This document shows positions 25,169 to 33,579 of a stretch of DNA of 45,941 bases, piece after piece. The stretch is from CAZRSW01 sp964602845 (lineage in GTDB: Bacteria; Chloroflexota; Dehalococcoidia; Lucifugimonadales; UBA826), in NCBI GenBank assembly GCA_964602845.1, contig CAZRSW010000015.1, positions 1-45,941 on the forward strand, read 5' to 3'. The number at the start of each line of letters is the position of its first letter. Position 1 is the stretch's first letter. Below the pieces are notes generated by a model, which searched no databases, was not told the DNA's origin, and worked only from the letters and a program-made list of their open reading frames with translations. A program made the translations under genes and the position numbers.

Positions 25169-26666
25169 TTGGCTGGAATTGCGCTGCAATTGATCGTCTT
25201 TGTATTTTACCAGTTGCTGTACGTGGAAGCTCGTCGACGATGTGAATCTTTTCAGGCATTTTGAAACTCGCTAATTGTCCGGAACAAAATGATCTTATAT
25301 CGCTTTCCGTTGTGTCGGAGGATATAACGACTGCTGCCTGAATGGTCTCCCCGTATTTTTCATCTGCTATTCCGAAGGATACAGCTTCTGAAACTGCAGG
25401 ATGAAGTAGTAGGGCAGCATCAACTTCCAACGGGGAAATTTTTTCGCCCCCTCGGTTAATAAGTTCCTTGAGCCGACCAGTTAGTGTAAGTGTATTATCT
25501 GCCGATAAGGTTCCTTGATCCCCCGTTCTGAACCACCCATTTACAAAAGCTTCATTGTTTGCATCTGGATTGTTGAGGTAACCGTGAGTCACGTTTGCCC
25601 CTTTCACGACGACTTCACCTTTTGTATCTTGTCCAATAATGGTTCCAAACTCGTCCATAATAGCAATGTCGACCCCCGTAGCCGTCCCCACTGTTCCTGG
25701 ACTTCTTCGTAACGGAGGCAAGTGATTCGACGACATTTGATGGGATGCTTCGGTCATACCATAGGCTTCAAGAACCGGTGAACCGAATCGAGATTCCAGT
25801 TGGTTGAATACTGAAGAAGCTAGAGCGGCGGAGCATGATCTTATGAATCTGAACGTTTCGTATGGAGCTTCATCAGTATCTGCTCTTTGTAAAAGGATTT
25901 GGTGAATAGTTGGTACAGCGGAATACCATGTAGCTCCGTATTTCGTTGCATCGGACCAAAATTTGCTGGCGCTAAATCTAGGAGGGATTATCAAGGTGCC
26001 ATTACTTTTTAAGGTCGATAACGCTACTCCTATAAGACCATGCACGTGAAAAAGTGGCATAACCAACAGCGATGTGTCTTCTGTTATTAATTGATAAGTT
26101 CGAATGATGTTATCCGTAGATATCATCAAATTTTCGTGACTGAGCGGCACACCTTTTGGTGTGCTTGTTGTACCTGATGTGTGAAGAAATAATGCGACAT
26201 CATTTTTGCTTGGAGCAGAGGAAGGCCCTTTCTTATTACTAGGAATGCTTCCGTCTATGTTCAGATTAATCTCTCCCTTGTCACCTATATCTGATATGAG
26301 GATAGGTATTTCTAGATCCTTCGCTGTTTCGATTGCGGGTTTAAGTTCCTTGGAAGTAATCAAGAATTTTGAGGAAGCATCTTCCATATAGAACTTGAAT
26401 TCGAGGGAAGTGTATGCAGGATTTAATGGGGCTGCTACGCCATTGCAAGCTGTGATCGCTAGGAAATATATAATGAAATCTAGTCTATTGCCTAGCACTA
26501 AGGAGACTGTATCCCCAGGGTTGAGGCCAATTGAAATAAGTATCTCGGAAGCTTTGTCTATCTCATATTTGAGTTCCAGATAAGTCATTGTGGTGCCAAT
26601 TTCAGGCACAATCAGAGCTGTTTTTCCTGATGGCGAGTCTTTCAATAAATTTGCCAATGTGTTCAA
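25161..26666 (-). CDS. AMP-dependent acyl-CoA synthetase, AAE3/oxalyl-CoA synthetase-like
   Basis: A 501-residue ANL-superfamily ligase activating a carboxylate through an acyl-adenylate to acyl-CoA. Motifs in order: LHTSGTTSTPKGVPLSHENL, EAYGMTEASHQMSSNHLPP, GWFRTGDQG, GRLKELINRGGEKISPLEVD and the catalytic Lys in PRTATGKIQR. The MTEASHQMSSN-LPP stretch followed by PGTVG closely resembles plant AAE3 and yeast Pcs60 oxalyl-CoA synthetases, so oxalate or a short acid is a reasonable guess. The start is a TTG preceded by AGGGAG at seven bases. It is coupled to the downstream HAD gene by an eight-base overlap. Confidence 0.88.
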   Translation of the reverse strand: MNTLANLLKDSPSGKTALIVPEIGTTMTYLELKYEIDKASEILISIGLNPGDTVSLVLGNRLDFIIYFLAITACNGVAAPLNPAYTSLEFKFYMEDASSKFLITSKELKPAIETAKDLEIPILISDIGDKGEINLNIDGSIPSNKKGPSSAPSKNDVALFLHTSGTTSTPKGVPLSHENLMISTDNIIRTYQLITEDTSLLVMPLFHVHGLIGVALSTLKSNGTLIIPPRFSASKFWSDATKYGATWYSAVPTIHQILLQRADTDEAPYETFRFIRSCSAALASSVFNQLESRFGSPVLEAYGMTEASHQMSSNHLPPLRRSPGTVGTATGVDIAIMDEFGTIIGQDTKGEVVVKGANVTHGYLNNPDANNEAFVNGWFRTGDQGTLSADNTLTLTGRLKELINRGGEKISPLEVDAALLLHPAVSEAVSFGIADEKYGETIQAAVVISSDTTESDIRSFCSGQLASFKMPEKIHIVDELPRTATGKIQRRSIAAQFQPNE

Positions 26667-26753
26667 TTTGTATCTCCCTAATGATTTAGTTCTGGATCGT
26701 ATTTTTTAGAAAGTATCTTGGAAAGGGGTAATGTTCCCACGGTACAACTTTGA

Positions 26754-27737
26754 TCAAGAGTTTTGTTGGTGCCATTTGATTGAATCTAAAATAGCCTGTT
26801 CTAAGGATATTTGTGGATGCCACTTAAGCAGTTTTTCTGCCCGGTTCCTGTTTGCGTAAGCACCAGCAACGTCTCCAGGGCGCGGGCTAGACCTATTTTT
26901 TTCGATCTTGTCTCCAATAACATTTTCAAACTTCTCAACCATTTCAAGTACCGTGGTACCTTTCCCAGTCCCGAGATTGATTGGGATATACGGTTGCGAT
27001 CCACTCACTATATCGTCGAATTTTTCCAATGCTTGGACGTGCGCCATTGCAAGGTCCCAAACGTGAATGTAATCTCTTATACCAGTACCATCTCGGGTTG
27101 GCCATTGGGTTCCGGTTATAACAAATGGCTTCTGCGTAACGTACTTTGCAGATATTAACTTCCCCAGAATGTGAGATGAATTGGTAAGGTCCATACCAGA
27201 ACGCATTTTCTGGTCCGCCCCAATCGGATTGAAATATCTGAGTGAAATGGCTCTCAGTGCGTGAGAATGACAAAAATCCTCTAGAGCCATTTCAATGGCT
27301 GCCTTAGTCTTGGCATAGGGATTCCCTGGTTTTATTGGAGAATCTTCAGTTACTAGTGACCCATCAGTGTCTCCATAAATGGAGGCTGTAGAGCTAAAAA
27401 CCATTTTGTTGATGTGTAGGTGACTTAGGATCTCAAAGAATTTCAGAGACTTTACAAAATTCTCCATGTAGTAGAGGAATGGGTTATTTACTGACTCCGA
27501 AATTACTATCAACGATGCACAATGTATTACAGCCTCCAGTCGTGGGTTTTCTAGTACTATCCGTCGTACCAGTTGTTCATCCGAGATATCGCCTTTGTAG
27601 AAATTTTGGTCATGCGAAACAGCATTCTTTCCCTTAATCAGGGAATCTAATATAATTGTCTGGTGTCCAGAATCTTGTAGTGCTGAGCAGACAGTACTAC
27701 CTATATAGCCGGCGCCCCCTGTAACGAGTATTTCCAA
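26754..27737 (-). CDS. galE: UDP-glucose 4-epimerase
   Basis: A 327-residue extended SDR epimerase interconverting UDP-glucose and UDP-galactose for surface polysaccharide. The NAD loop ILVTGGAGYIGS is at the very N terminus. The catalytic Ser/Tyr/Lys set is in SSTASIYG and NPYAKTKAAIE. RYFNPIGA and GTGIRDYIHVWDLA are typical GalE segments. I start at the TTG at 27737 (AAAGGA seven bases upstream), which places the Rossmann motif at residue 3 as in the family; a further upstream ATG would add a 16-residue Thr/Arg-rich tail. GalE also tolerates N-acetyl sugars, which cannot be excluded. Confidence 0.92.
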   Translation of the reverse strand: MEILVTGGAGYIGSTVCSALQDSGHQTIILDSLIKGKNAVSHDQNFYKGDISDEQLVRRIVLENPRLEAVIHCASLIVISESVNNPFLYYMENFVKSLKFFEILSHLHINKMVFSSTASIYGDTDGSLVTEDSPIKPGNPYAKTKAAIEMALEDFCHSHALRAISLRYFNPIGADQKMRSGMDLTNSSHILGKLISAKYVTQKPFVITGTQWPTRDGTGIRDYIHVWDLAMAHVQALEKFDDIVSGSQPYIPINLGTGKGTTVLEMVEKFENVIGDKIEKNRSSPRPGDVAGAYANRNRAEKLLKWHPQISLEQAILDSIKWHQQNS

Positions 27738-27929
27738 TAGTTTTCCTTTACGGGTCCTGGTAGTGGTGCTAGAATCTCCGCACACCGGCCTTTTAGCCGC
27801 TGCAAGCGTTGTTCAGTGCCTAGACTGCTTCTTCATATTGTGCCCACGTTCTCGTGGTCCTAGTTTTTGGCTATGCCTGTTACCTTGATCAGTTTAGTCT
27901 ATATCTATTCTAAAGGAAAAGAGAAGCAA

Positions 27930-28544
27930 ATGATTCACGAAATCAGAACGTACAATTTGAAACCACGATCTATTGAGTTGTTCGGCGAAAATACCAAAGC
28001 AAAGTTGACTAAAAGGTTGGAATATTCTGCGCTTGGTGGATTTTGGTATACAGAAATGGGCCCACTTAATCAGGTGGTCCATATTTGGCCATATGACGAT
28101 TTGAACGAGAGAGCTAAAATTCGGCGCAGAGCCACTGCCGATGGAGTTTGGCCTCCCGATAATGATAACTTAATAATGGACATGAGAAGTGACATTATGA
28201 TACCTGCACCGTTTATGAAACCTATGGGACCCAGTTGTATCGGTCCTATATATGAAATGAGGATTTATACTTATCGACCTCGGGACATTCCCTTAGTTTT
28301 ACAAGCCTGGTCTGATTGCATAGAAGATAGGGAATCATATTCGGCCCTAGGTGGTTGTTGGTATTCCGATGTAGGTGAATTGAACAAATTTGTTCATTTA
28401 TGGGGATATAAATCTCTCGAGGAAAGGGCAAAAATAAGAGCAGAGGTTATAGAGAGTGGTGTCTGGCCGCCTCGGAGTGAGGCAGTGCCATTGAAGCAAG
28501 AAAACAAGATACTCGTCCCGTTTGATTTTTCTCCAATGCAATGA
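27930..28544 (+). CDS. NIPSNAP-family protein with tandem repeat domains
   Basis: A 204-residue protein made of two copies of the NIPSNAP dimeric alpha-beta barrel domain, roughly 1-99 and 100-204. The halves align well: EIRTYNLKP with EMRIYTYRP, YSALGGFWYTEMGPLNQVVHIWPY with the corresponding YSALGGCWYSDVGELNKFVHLWGY, and ERAKIR followed by GVWPP in both. The molecular role of bacterial NIPSNAP proteins is unknown; they are frequent in catabolic clusters. The ATG at 27930 fits the domain start (MIHEIRTY); a longer frame from 27867 adds 21 non-homologous residues. It converges on the FAD oxidase with a ten-base gap. Confidence 0.85.
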   Translation: MIHEIRTYNLKPRSIELFGENTKAKLTKRLEYSALGGFWYTEMGPLNQVVHIWPYDDLNERAKIRRRATADGVWPPDNDNLIMDMRSDIMIPAPFMKPMGPSCIGPIYEMRIYTYRPRDIPLVLQAWSDCIEDRESYSALGGCWYSDVGELNKFVHLWGYKSLEERAKIRAEVIESGVWPPRSEAVPLKQENKILVPFDFSPMQ

Positions 28545-28554
28545 AAATGATTTT

Positions 28555-29685
28555 CTAAATGTGAAACCTTTCTATAGAGAAATCTTTTATGTCAATCGGC
28601 GGTGTACCGGTGCAGATCAGAGCGGACAATATATAACCCATCGCTGGGCCTAACAAAATCCCTTTTCGACCGGTTCCCGTACCAATGAAGATTCCTTTGT
28701 TGCTAGGTATTTCCCCAAGTATGATCCTTCCGTCCTGAGAAATTGGTCGGAGGCAGGCTGTTTGTTGAACTAATCTGGCCTCAGCAAGGCTGGGTAGCAT
28801 CCTAATTAGAGACTTTAGTATAGTATCCCGTCCTGTTGGAGTTGGATTTTCGTCAAAGCCATTTTCCTCCTCTGTCGTCCCAGCCCATATCAGTCCGTCA
28901 GGTTTGGTACAAGCGTAATTACCGTTCCATCCTATGGAGCAATTTATAGGATCGATACTTGATTTGAGTCTTAATATCTGACCTTTCAAAGGGCGTATTG
29001 GAACATTCATCCCTAACCAATTGGAAGATTTTGCTGTCCACGGTCCCATGGCCAATATAACCTGTTTACCAAATATGTCTTCGGTTAGGGTAGATATTTT
29101 ACTGACTCCTAATGAATTAGTATCTACGGCGGTCACGCACCCATGTTTGATAGTCACGCCCATATCCTCGCATGCCTGGGTAAGTCCAAGTAATAGCTTG
29201 TAAGGCTCTACATCCGCAACCCCTTCTGTGTATACAGCTCCGCGAATGCGGTTCGATACAATCGGCATCAGGTTAAGGGCTTCATCTCTCTCGAGCCATT
29301 GGATCTTGTATCCCTCTTCTTTCTTCTGCCATCGGATGTTGAGTTGTGCTTTTTCAATTTCTTGGTCTGTAAAGGCTAAATCCATGGATGGGCGTATTCT
29401 ATATTCTGTATTGATCCCAGTAAGAACCGGTAAATCTATCGCAAGTTGTTTGTGTAAACTCATACCAAGACGGCCTATTGAGAGTTCCGGTATTATTTCT
29501 TCTGACAATCCTGCTTCGCCTAAAGGGCTTAGACTTCCATATGCAAAACCAGAAGCATGGCTTCCAATCGAATCTTTTTCGACAATGCTGACGGCCAGTC
29601 CGTTTTTGGCGAGGAAATATGCGGAAGACAGCCCAACAATACCTGCTCCAATAATCACAACGTCGACAGAACTTTTTGTTCCCAA
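28555..29685 (-). CDS. FAD-dependent amine/amino-acid oxidase (DAO family)
   Basis: A 376-residue flavoprotein of the DAO superfamily (glycine oxidase, D-amino acid dehydrogenase, sarcosine oxidase). The FAD dinucleotide fold is VVIIGAGIVGLSSAYFLA with the acidic residue in VEKDS. The region PIRPLKGQILRL is typical of glycine/D-amino-acid oxidases, and the C-terminal FIGTGTGRKGILLGPAMGYIL contacts FAD. It should oxidise an amino acid or N-methyl amine to an imine. The start is TTG with only a weak purine stretch upstream. Substrate not determinable. Confidence 0.85.
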   Translation of the reverse strand: MGTKSSVDVVIIGAGIVGLSSAYFLAKNGLAVSIVEKDSIGSHASGFAYGSLSPLGEAGLSEEIIPELSIGRLGMSLHKQLAIDLPVLTGINTEYRIRPSMDLAFTDQEIEKAQLNIRWQKKEEGYKIQWLERDEALNLMPIVSNRIRGAVYTEGVADVEPYKLLLGLTQACEDMGVTIKHGCVTAVDTNSLGVSKISTLTEDIFGKQVILAMGPWTAKSSNWLGMNVPIRPLKGQILRLKSSIDPINCSIGWNGNYACTKPDGLIWAGTTEEENGFDENPTPTGRDTILKSLIRMLPSLAEARLVQQTACLRPISQDGRIILGEIPSNKGIFIGTGTGRKGILLGPAMGYILSALICTGTPPIDIKDFSIERFHI

Positions 29686-29831
29686 ATTTAGAAGAAACTC
29701 TCTTAATTTCTATGAAAAATAATTACACTTTGATCAGAGTTTAGTTTACCTGAGATCTCAATGACAGTAGTGTGATTAGCTAATAGTTGAAGAAAGGACA
29801 AGGTTTAAGTATTCGTATATTAAAACACTCT

Positions 29832-29975
29832 TCAGTCTGCCTTTCCAATGCGAAAAAGCTTACTACCGCAACTATCACATATACCTTGAGTTGCTGGCCT
29901 CCCATTCTTGAGTGTTACACCTTGGGGATCTATCAATTTGCGTTGACCTTTGCATTTGAGGCAGTAAGCTTCCAT
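29832..29975 (-). CDS. DUF5679 small zinc-ribbon protein
   Basis: A 47-residue protein recognised from its near-consensus DUF5679 sequence. It starts MEAYCLKCKG, contains VTLKNGRPATQG, and ends in a CDSCGSKLFRIGKAD segment. Cys5, Cys8, Cys33 and Cys36 form two CxxC pairs that should bind one zinc. AAGGTG lies about eight bases before the ATG. The family is small, conserved in Chloroflexota and other bacteria, and of unknown function. It is divergent from the interrupted epimerase gene. Its length makes it easily missed. Confidence 0.88.
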   Translation of the reverse strand: MEAYCLKCKGQRKLIDPQGVTLKNGRPATQGICDSCGSKLFRIGKAD

Positions 29976-30148
29976 ATTGAATCACCTTTCCAAACCGTTT
30001 TATAACATTCTTGCCATCTCTACAAAAAATCGTTGGTAGAATGACGCCCTGTGCAGGCATTATATATATCTTACAGACATCACAACAACCCACAATACCG
30101 AGTAAGGAGGGTAAAATGTGATTAATATGAAAACTAGGAGGGTTGAGC

Positions 30149-30310
30149 ATGGGTAGTAAGAAGATTCTTATTACAGGGGTTTCAGGATTGATAGGTCAGA
30201 TATTGAGCCGGAGCTTAAAGTCTATTTACGATGTTGCAGGAGTGGACTTAGTTGCCTCCTCTGAAGTTCCCACGTCTATTGTTGATGCAACAAAGCTTGA
30301 GGATTTAGCC
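30149..30310 (+). CDS. NAD-dependent epimerase/dehydratase family protein, N-terminal fragment cut by scaffold gap
   Basis: Only the first 54 residues are present before the run of N. They read as an extended SDR: KKILITGVSGLIGQIL is the Gly-rich NAD loop, and DVAGVDLVAS provides the acidic residue that selects NAD. AGGAGG lies seven bases before the ATG at 30149. Family members have about 250-330 residues, so most of the gene is missing from the assembly. The truncation is an assembly effect rather than a mutation. Substrate cannot be assessed. Confidence 0.75.
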
Positions 30311-30410
30311 NNNNNNNNNNNNNNNNNNNNNNNNNNNNNNNNNNNNNNNNNNNNNNNNNNNNNNNNNNNNNNNNNNNNNNNNNNNNNNNNNNNNNNNNNN
30401 NNNNNNNNNN
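30311..30410. other. Scaffold gap of exactly 100 N
   Basis: One hundred undetermined bases. The round number is the usual placeholder for a gap of unknown length. Both flanking genes point into it and both are incomplete, so the real gap should be near or above 1 kb if they are neighbours. Confidence 0.99.
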
Positions 30411-30667
30411 ACTGCGGCTCTTATGCCCTTTACCTTGTTAGCTGCAACCGAGGCACCTACGCCGCTACCGCAGATCATAATGCCCTTGTCAGACAAATGA
30501 TTCGCAATGTTTTCGGCTAACGGCTTGGCGTAGTCAGGATAATCGTCTGTGGGATCATGCTCGAAGGGTCCCAGATCTAAAACCTCGTGTCCAAGTTTTC
30601 TTATGTGATCTGCGATATCATTCTTCAGATTAAACCCATTGTGATCAGAAGCCAGCGAAATTTTCAT
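30411..30667 (-). CDS. rpiB: Ribose-5-phosphate isomerase B, C-terminus lost in scaffold gap
   Basis: The first 85 residues of RpiB, which interconverts ribose-5-phosphate and ribulose-5-phosphate. Asp8-His9 in LASDHNGF and Cys66 in MICGSGVGASVAANKVKG match the active site; Cys66 is the E. coli catalytic residue number as well. The remaining roughly 60 residues, including the catalytic histidine and phosphate-binding arginines, fall in the run of N. The ATG at 30667 is in the family position (MKISLASDHNG). Confidence 0.92.
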
Positions 30668-30816
30668 TGAGTCTTGTTCCTGATGGATGCCCCTTTCTTA
30701 TAGTTCTTAATGAGTCACTCGTAGTTTAGTGTTCTGAGTACGCTTCAGTCAACCTGACAAAATATGGGTTCGAGATACGTTTTAATGGTGCTAAAATACG
30801 GCAACGGAGGTAGAGA

Positions 30817-32808
30817 ATGTCAGTAAAGTATATCGAAATTTCTTGTCAAAAACCGTTTGCGAAAGGTATGTCATTTGGACCCGTTGGCCCATACGAATAT
30901 ATCGTAGGGAAGGTCCATTTTGAAATTGATCCTAATCATCCTAAAAACTTAGCCGTAACGGATATCGGGTTAGCGCCAACGAACCGAAATGGTCACGTGG
31001 AATTTTCATCGGACTTTGCGGTATTGAGGCCACAAGACCCAAATAATGGACGAGGTAGCGTGTTATTGGATGTAGTAAACAGGGGAAGAAAAACCGTTTT
31101 GAAAAGTTTCAATAGCGTTGCGGATTCTGATGATATTTCTGCTCCCCTGAATGCAGGCAATGGGTTTTTGATGAGTCATGGATACACAGTGGTGTTCTGC
31201 GGGTGGCAATCCGATGTGCCGGCGTCAGAACATTTGTTGGGGCTTGATGGGCCAGAGGCGTACAAGGGTGGTAGAAAATTAACTGGTAACGTGTTGAATC
31301 AGTATCAATCAAATGAAATGGTCTCTATGTTCCCCTTAGCTGATCGTGAGCACGATACTTTAGATGCTGTCGATATTTACCAGGAACATGCGCAAATGAC
31401 TGTGCGTATGCATCCCAACGATCCACCGATAAAAATACCTCGCGAGGGTTGGGATCTTATAAATCTCGATGATGAGGAAGAGGGCGGACCCCCAAATAAA
31501 GTGATCATCCATGATGGGTTTGAACCGGGAAAGATTTATCAGTTGGTCTACACAGCGGAAGGAAGTCGCGTCGTAGGATTAGGATTTATAGCGGTCAGGG
31601 ACCTCAGTTCTTTCTTGAAATATGCTAGGGGAGAGGACGGGAATTTTTTGGAGGGATCTGTTGAGCGAGTTCATGCCTTCGGTTCCTCTCAAACAGGGAG
31701 GTTTTTGAGACAATACATCGGCACTGGAATAAATATAGACGAACAAGGTCGGCAAGCGGTTGATGGGATAATAGCCCATGTGGGTGGTGGAATGCGAGGT
31801 GAATTTAATCTGCGGTTTGGGCAACCTTCAAAAGATGTCTGCTATATCATTCCAGAACTATTTCCATTTGCTAGCCTCCCGCAAACCGATCCGTTGACAG
31901 GTAAAACTATGGGGTTGCTCGATACTGTAAGAGGGCAAGGTATGGTCCCCAAAATTATGTTTACAAATAGCTCCGCTGAGTATTGGAGGGGGGATGCAGC
32001 TTTAATTCATACAGACCTGGAAGATCTCGGTGATGCAGTTGAGGAGCCTAATGTAAGAATTTATCATTTCGCTGGAACCCAACATGGAACAGGCTCATTT
32101 CCGCCTAACTCAGTACGAGCTGACGGAGTAAAAGGGAATCTTCCTTTCAATGCTGTGGACTATACTCCTCTTCTGAGAGCGGCGCTTAGTAACCTGGATA
32201 ATTGGATTAGGGATGGTAGCGCGCCGCCAGAAAGCAAACACCCAAATTTTTCTGAATGTAGCGCTGTGGATTCACTTTCTCTACTGACTAGATTCAAAGA
32301 AGTGCCGGGCGTGAGAGTTCCATCAAAGGTTTTAAATGCCATGATGTTGGATTACGGTTCAGACTTAACGAAAGGGCGGACCACAAAATTGCCCCCTGTT
32401 GAAGGGAAAACTTACCCGGCTCTAGTATCGGACGTCGATGAAACTTTGAATGAAATTTCCGGGATCAGACTGCCAGACATTGCTGTCCCAGTGTCTACAA
32501 ATACTGGTTGGAATCCGAGGCATGAAGATATTGGCAATAAAGAGTTGTTTATTGGTATTACCGGAGGGTTGGCAGGATGGAGCCTTCCTTTACCGGTTAC
32601 GGAAAAAGATAAGATAAAGTATGAGGATCCTCGTCCGTCTATTCAGAGTCTTTATCCAACAAAGGGTGACTACATGGAAAGGGTGGTGTGCGAAATAGAC
32701 AGATTGATTGAGGAAAAGTATGTTCTGCCTGAGGACAAAGAAATGATAAAGAATCAAGCCGAGTTCAGGTATGATTATGTAGCTAAATGCGGCGTTGATG
32801 AGCGGTGA
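30817..32808 (+). CDS. Alpha/beta hydrolase domain protein (Abhydrolase_10 type)
   Basis: A complete 663-residue protein of the large bacterial alpha/beta-hydrolase family often called Abhydrolase_10. The nucleophile elbow is likely Ser in HAFGSSQTGRFLRQY, near residue 300. The N-terminal ISCQKPFAKGMSFGPVGPYEYIVGK and the histidine in FAGTQHGTG are also family features. No signal peptide is evident, so it is probably cytoplasmic. Members are reported near catabolic genes for terpenoid or aromatic compounds, and the natural substrate is unknown. A GGAGGT sequence precedes the ATG. Its last codons overlap the next gene. Confidence 0.8.
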   Translation: MSVKYIEISCQKPFAKGMSFGPVGPYEYIVGKVHFEIDPNHPKNLAVTDIGLAPTNRNGHVEFSSDFAVLRPQDPNNGRGSVLLDVVNRGRKTVLKSFNSVADSDDISAPLNAGNGFLMSHGYTVVFCGWQSDVPASEHLLGLDGPEAYKGGRKLTGNVLNQYQSNEMVSMFPLADREHDTLDAVDIYQEHAQMTVRMHPNDPPIKIPREGWDLINLDDEEEGGPPNKVIIHDGFEPGKIYQLVYTAEGSRVVGLGFIAVRDLSSFLKYARGEDGNFLEGSVERVHAFGSSQTGRFLRQYIGTGINIDEQGRQAVDGIIAHVGGGMRGEFNLRFGQPSKDVCYIIPELFPFASLPQTDPLTGKTMGLLDTVRGQGMVPKIMFTNSSAEYWRGDAALIHTDLEDLGDAVEEPNVRIYHFAGTQHGTGSFPPNSVRADGVKGNLPFNAVDYTPLLRAALSNLDNWIRDGSAPPESKHPNFSECSAVDSLSLLTRFKEVPGVRVPSKVLNAMMLDYGSDLTKGRTTKLPPVEGKTYPALVSDVDETLNEISGIRLPDIAVPVSTNTGWNPRHEDIGNKELFIGITGGLAGWSLPLPVTEKDKIKYEDPRPSIQSLYPTKGDYMERVVCEIDRLIEEKYVLPEDKEMIKNQAEFRYDYVAKCGVDER

Positions 32809-33568
32809 TTGTTTGCGCAATACTTCGGAGAATATTTGGGTTGATACTAAGAGGATGGATCGTAGATCTTTATTCCGTTACGTTGGGCAGCCTGAGATAC
32901 GTGAAAACATAATCGAAACACTGTATATACGTCCGGAATCTTTGGAGTCTGTGCTCCCTCGAAGTGAAATATCGGAACCAATGATGCGATCGATCTTACA
33001 GGAGTCGGGATCTAGTATTACAGGTTTAGTCGTATATAGGATGAAGGAAGAGGTCGTAGTCGTTGAGCCTCCTTTCAGGGTAGTTAAAGATTCTTTGGTT
33101 ACAGCTGAGGACGCTTTAATTCTGAAAGATATTTTTGATGATACTCGTTGTGTTGGTGTTGTTTTGCTGAGACTTGGTCGGTATGCGGTTGGGGTTCTGA
33201 GGGGGGAGGTTTTAATGGCTAGTAAAACTGATAGAAGGTATGTGAAAAATAGACATCGTGCAGGGGGGTCGTCCCAGCGTAGGTTTGAAAGAAGTAGGCA
33301 ACGCTTGATAAGGGAGCTGTACGACAAAGTTTGTTTGGTAACTTCCGAGACTTTTCGCCCTTATGAATCATTAATGAGTAACATATTTTTTGGAGGAGAA
33401 AAACAAACGATACGAGGTTTTCAAAATCGGTGTGAAACTATCACCAGAATGCGAAGTGAGTTTAATCCACGAATATTACGGGTAGACGTGCCAAATCAGA
33501 AGGCTCTCGAATCTATTCATCGGGAGGTATCAGTGAGTACCGTAAAGACTTTCCGTTCTATTCGGTAG
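32798..33568 (+). CDS. acVLRF1-family release factor-like peptidyl-tRNA hydrolase
   Basis: A 256-residue protein of the VLRF1 (Vms1-like release factor) group described for Actinobacteria and Chloroflexi. The hallmark is KTDRRYVKNRHRAGG followed by SSQRRFERSR, residues about 143-167, a basic loop with Gly-Gly (156-157) and Gln160 that parallels the catalytic GGQ loop of release factors. It is predicted to cleave nascent chains from tRNA on obstructed 50S ribosomes. Start choice is uncertain: TTG at 32795 or ATG at 32798, both inside the hydrolase gene and lacking a clear ribosome binding site; a later ATG at 32855 is possible. The coupling to a metabolic hydrolase is unexpected. Confidence 0.78.
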   Translation: MSGDCLRNTSENIWVDTKRMDRRSLFRYVGQPEIRENIIETLYIRPESLESVLPRSEISEPMMRSILQESGSSITGLVVYRMKEEVVVVEPPFRVVKDSLVTAEDALILKDIFDDTRCVGVVLLRLGRYAVGVLRGEVLMASKTDRRYVKNRHRAGGSSQRRFERSRQRLIRELYDKVCLVTSETFRPYESLMSNIFFGGEKQTIRGFQNRCETITRMRSEFNPRILRVDVPNQKALESIHREVSVSTVKTFRSIR

Positions 33569-33579
33569 GGATCTTCCTT

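Noticed and set aside
30149..30667. Truncated epimerase and rpiB as pseudogenes
   Set aside because: Both are cut exactly at the run of N, so the truncation is an assembly gap.
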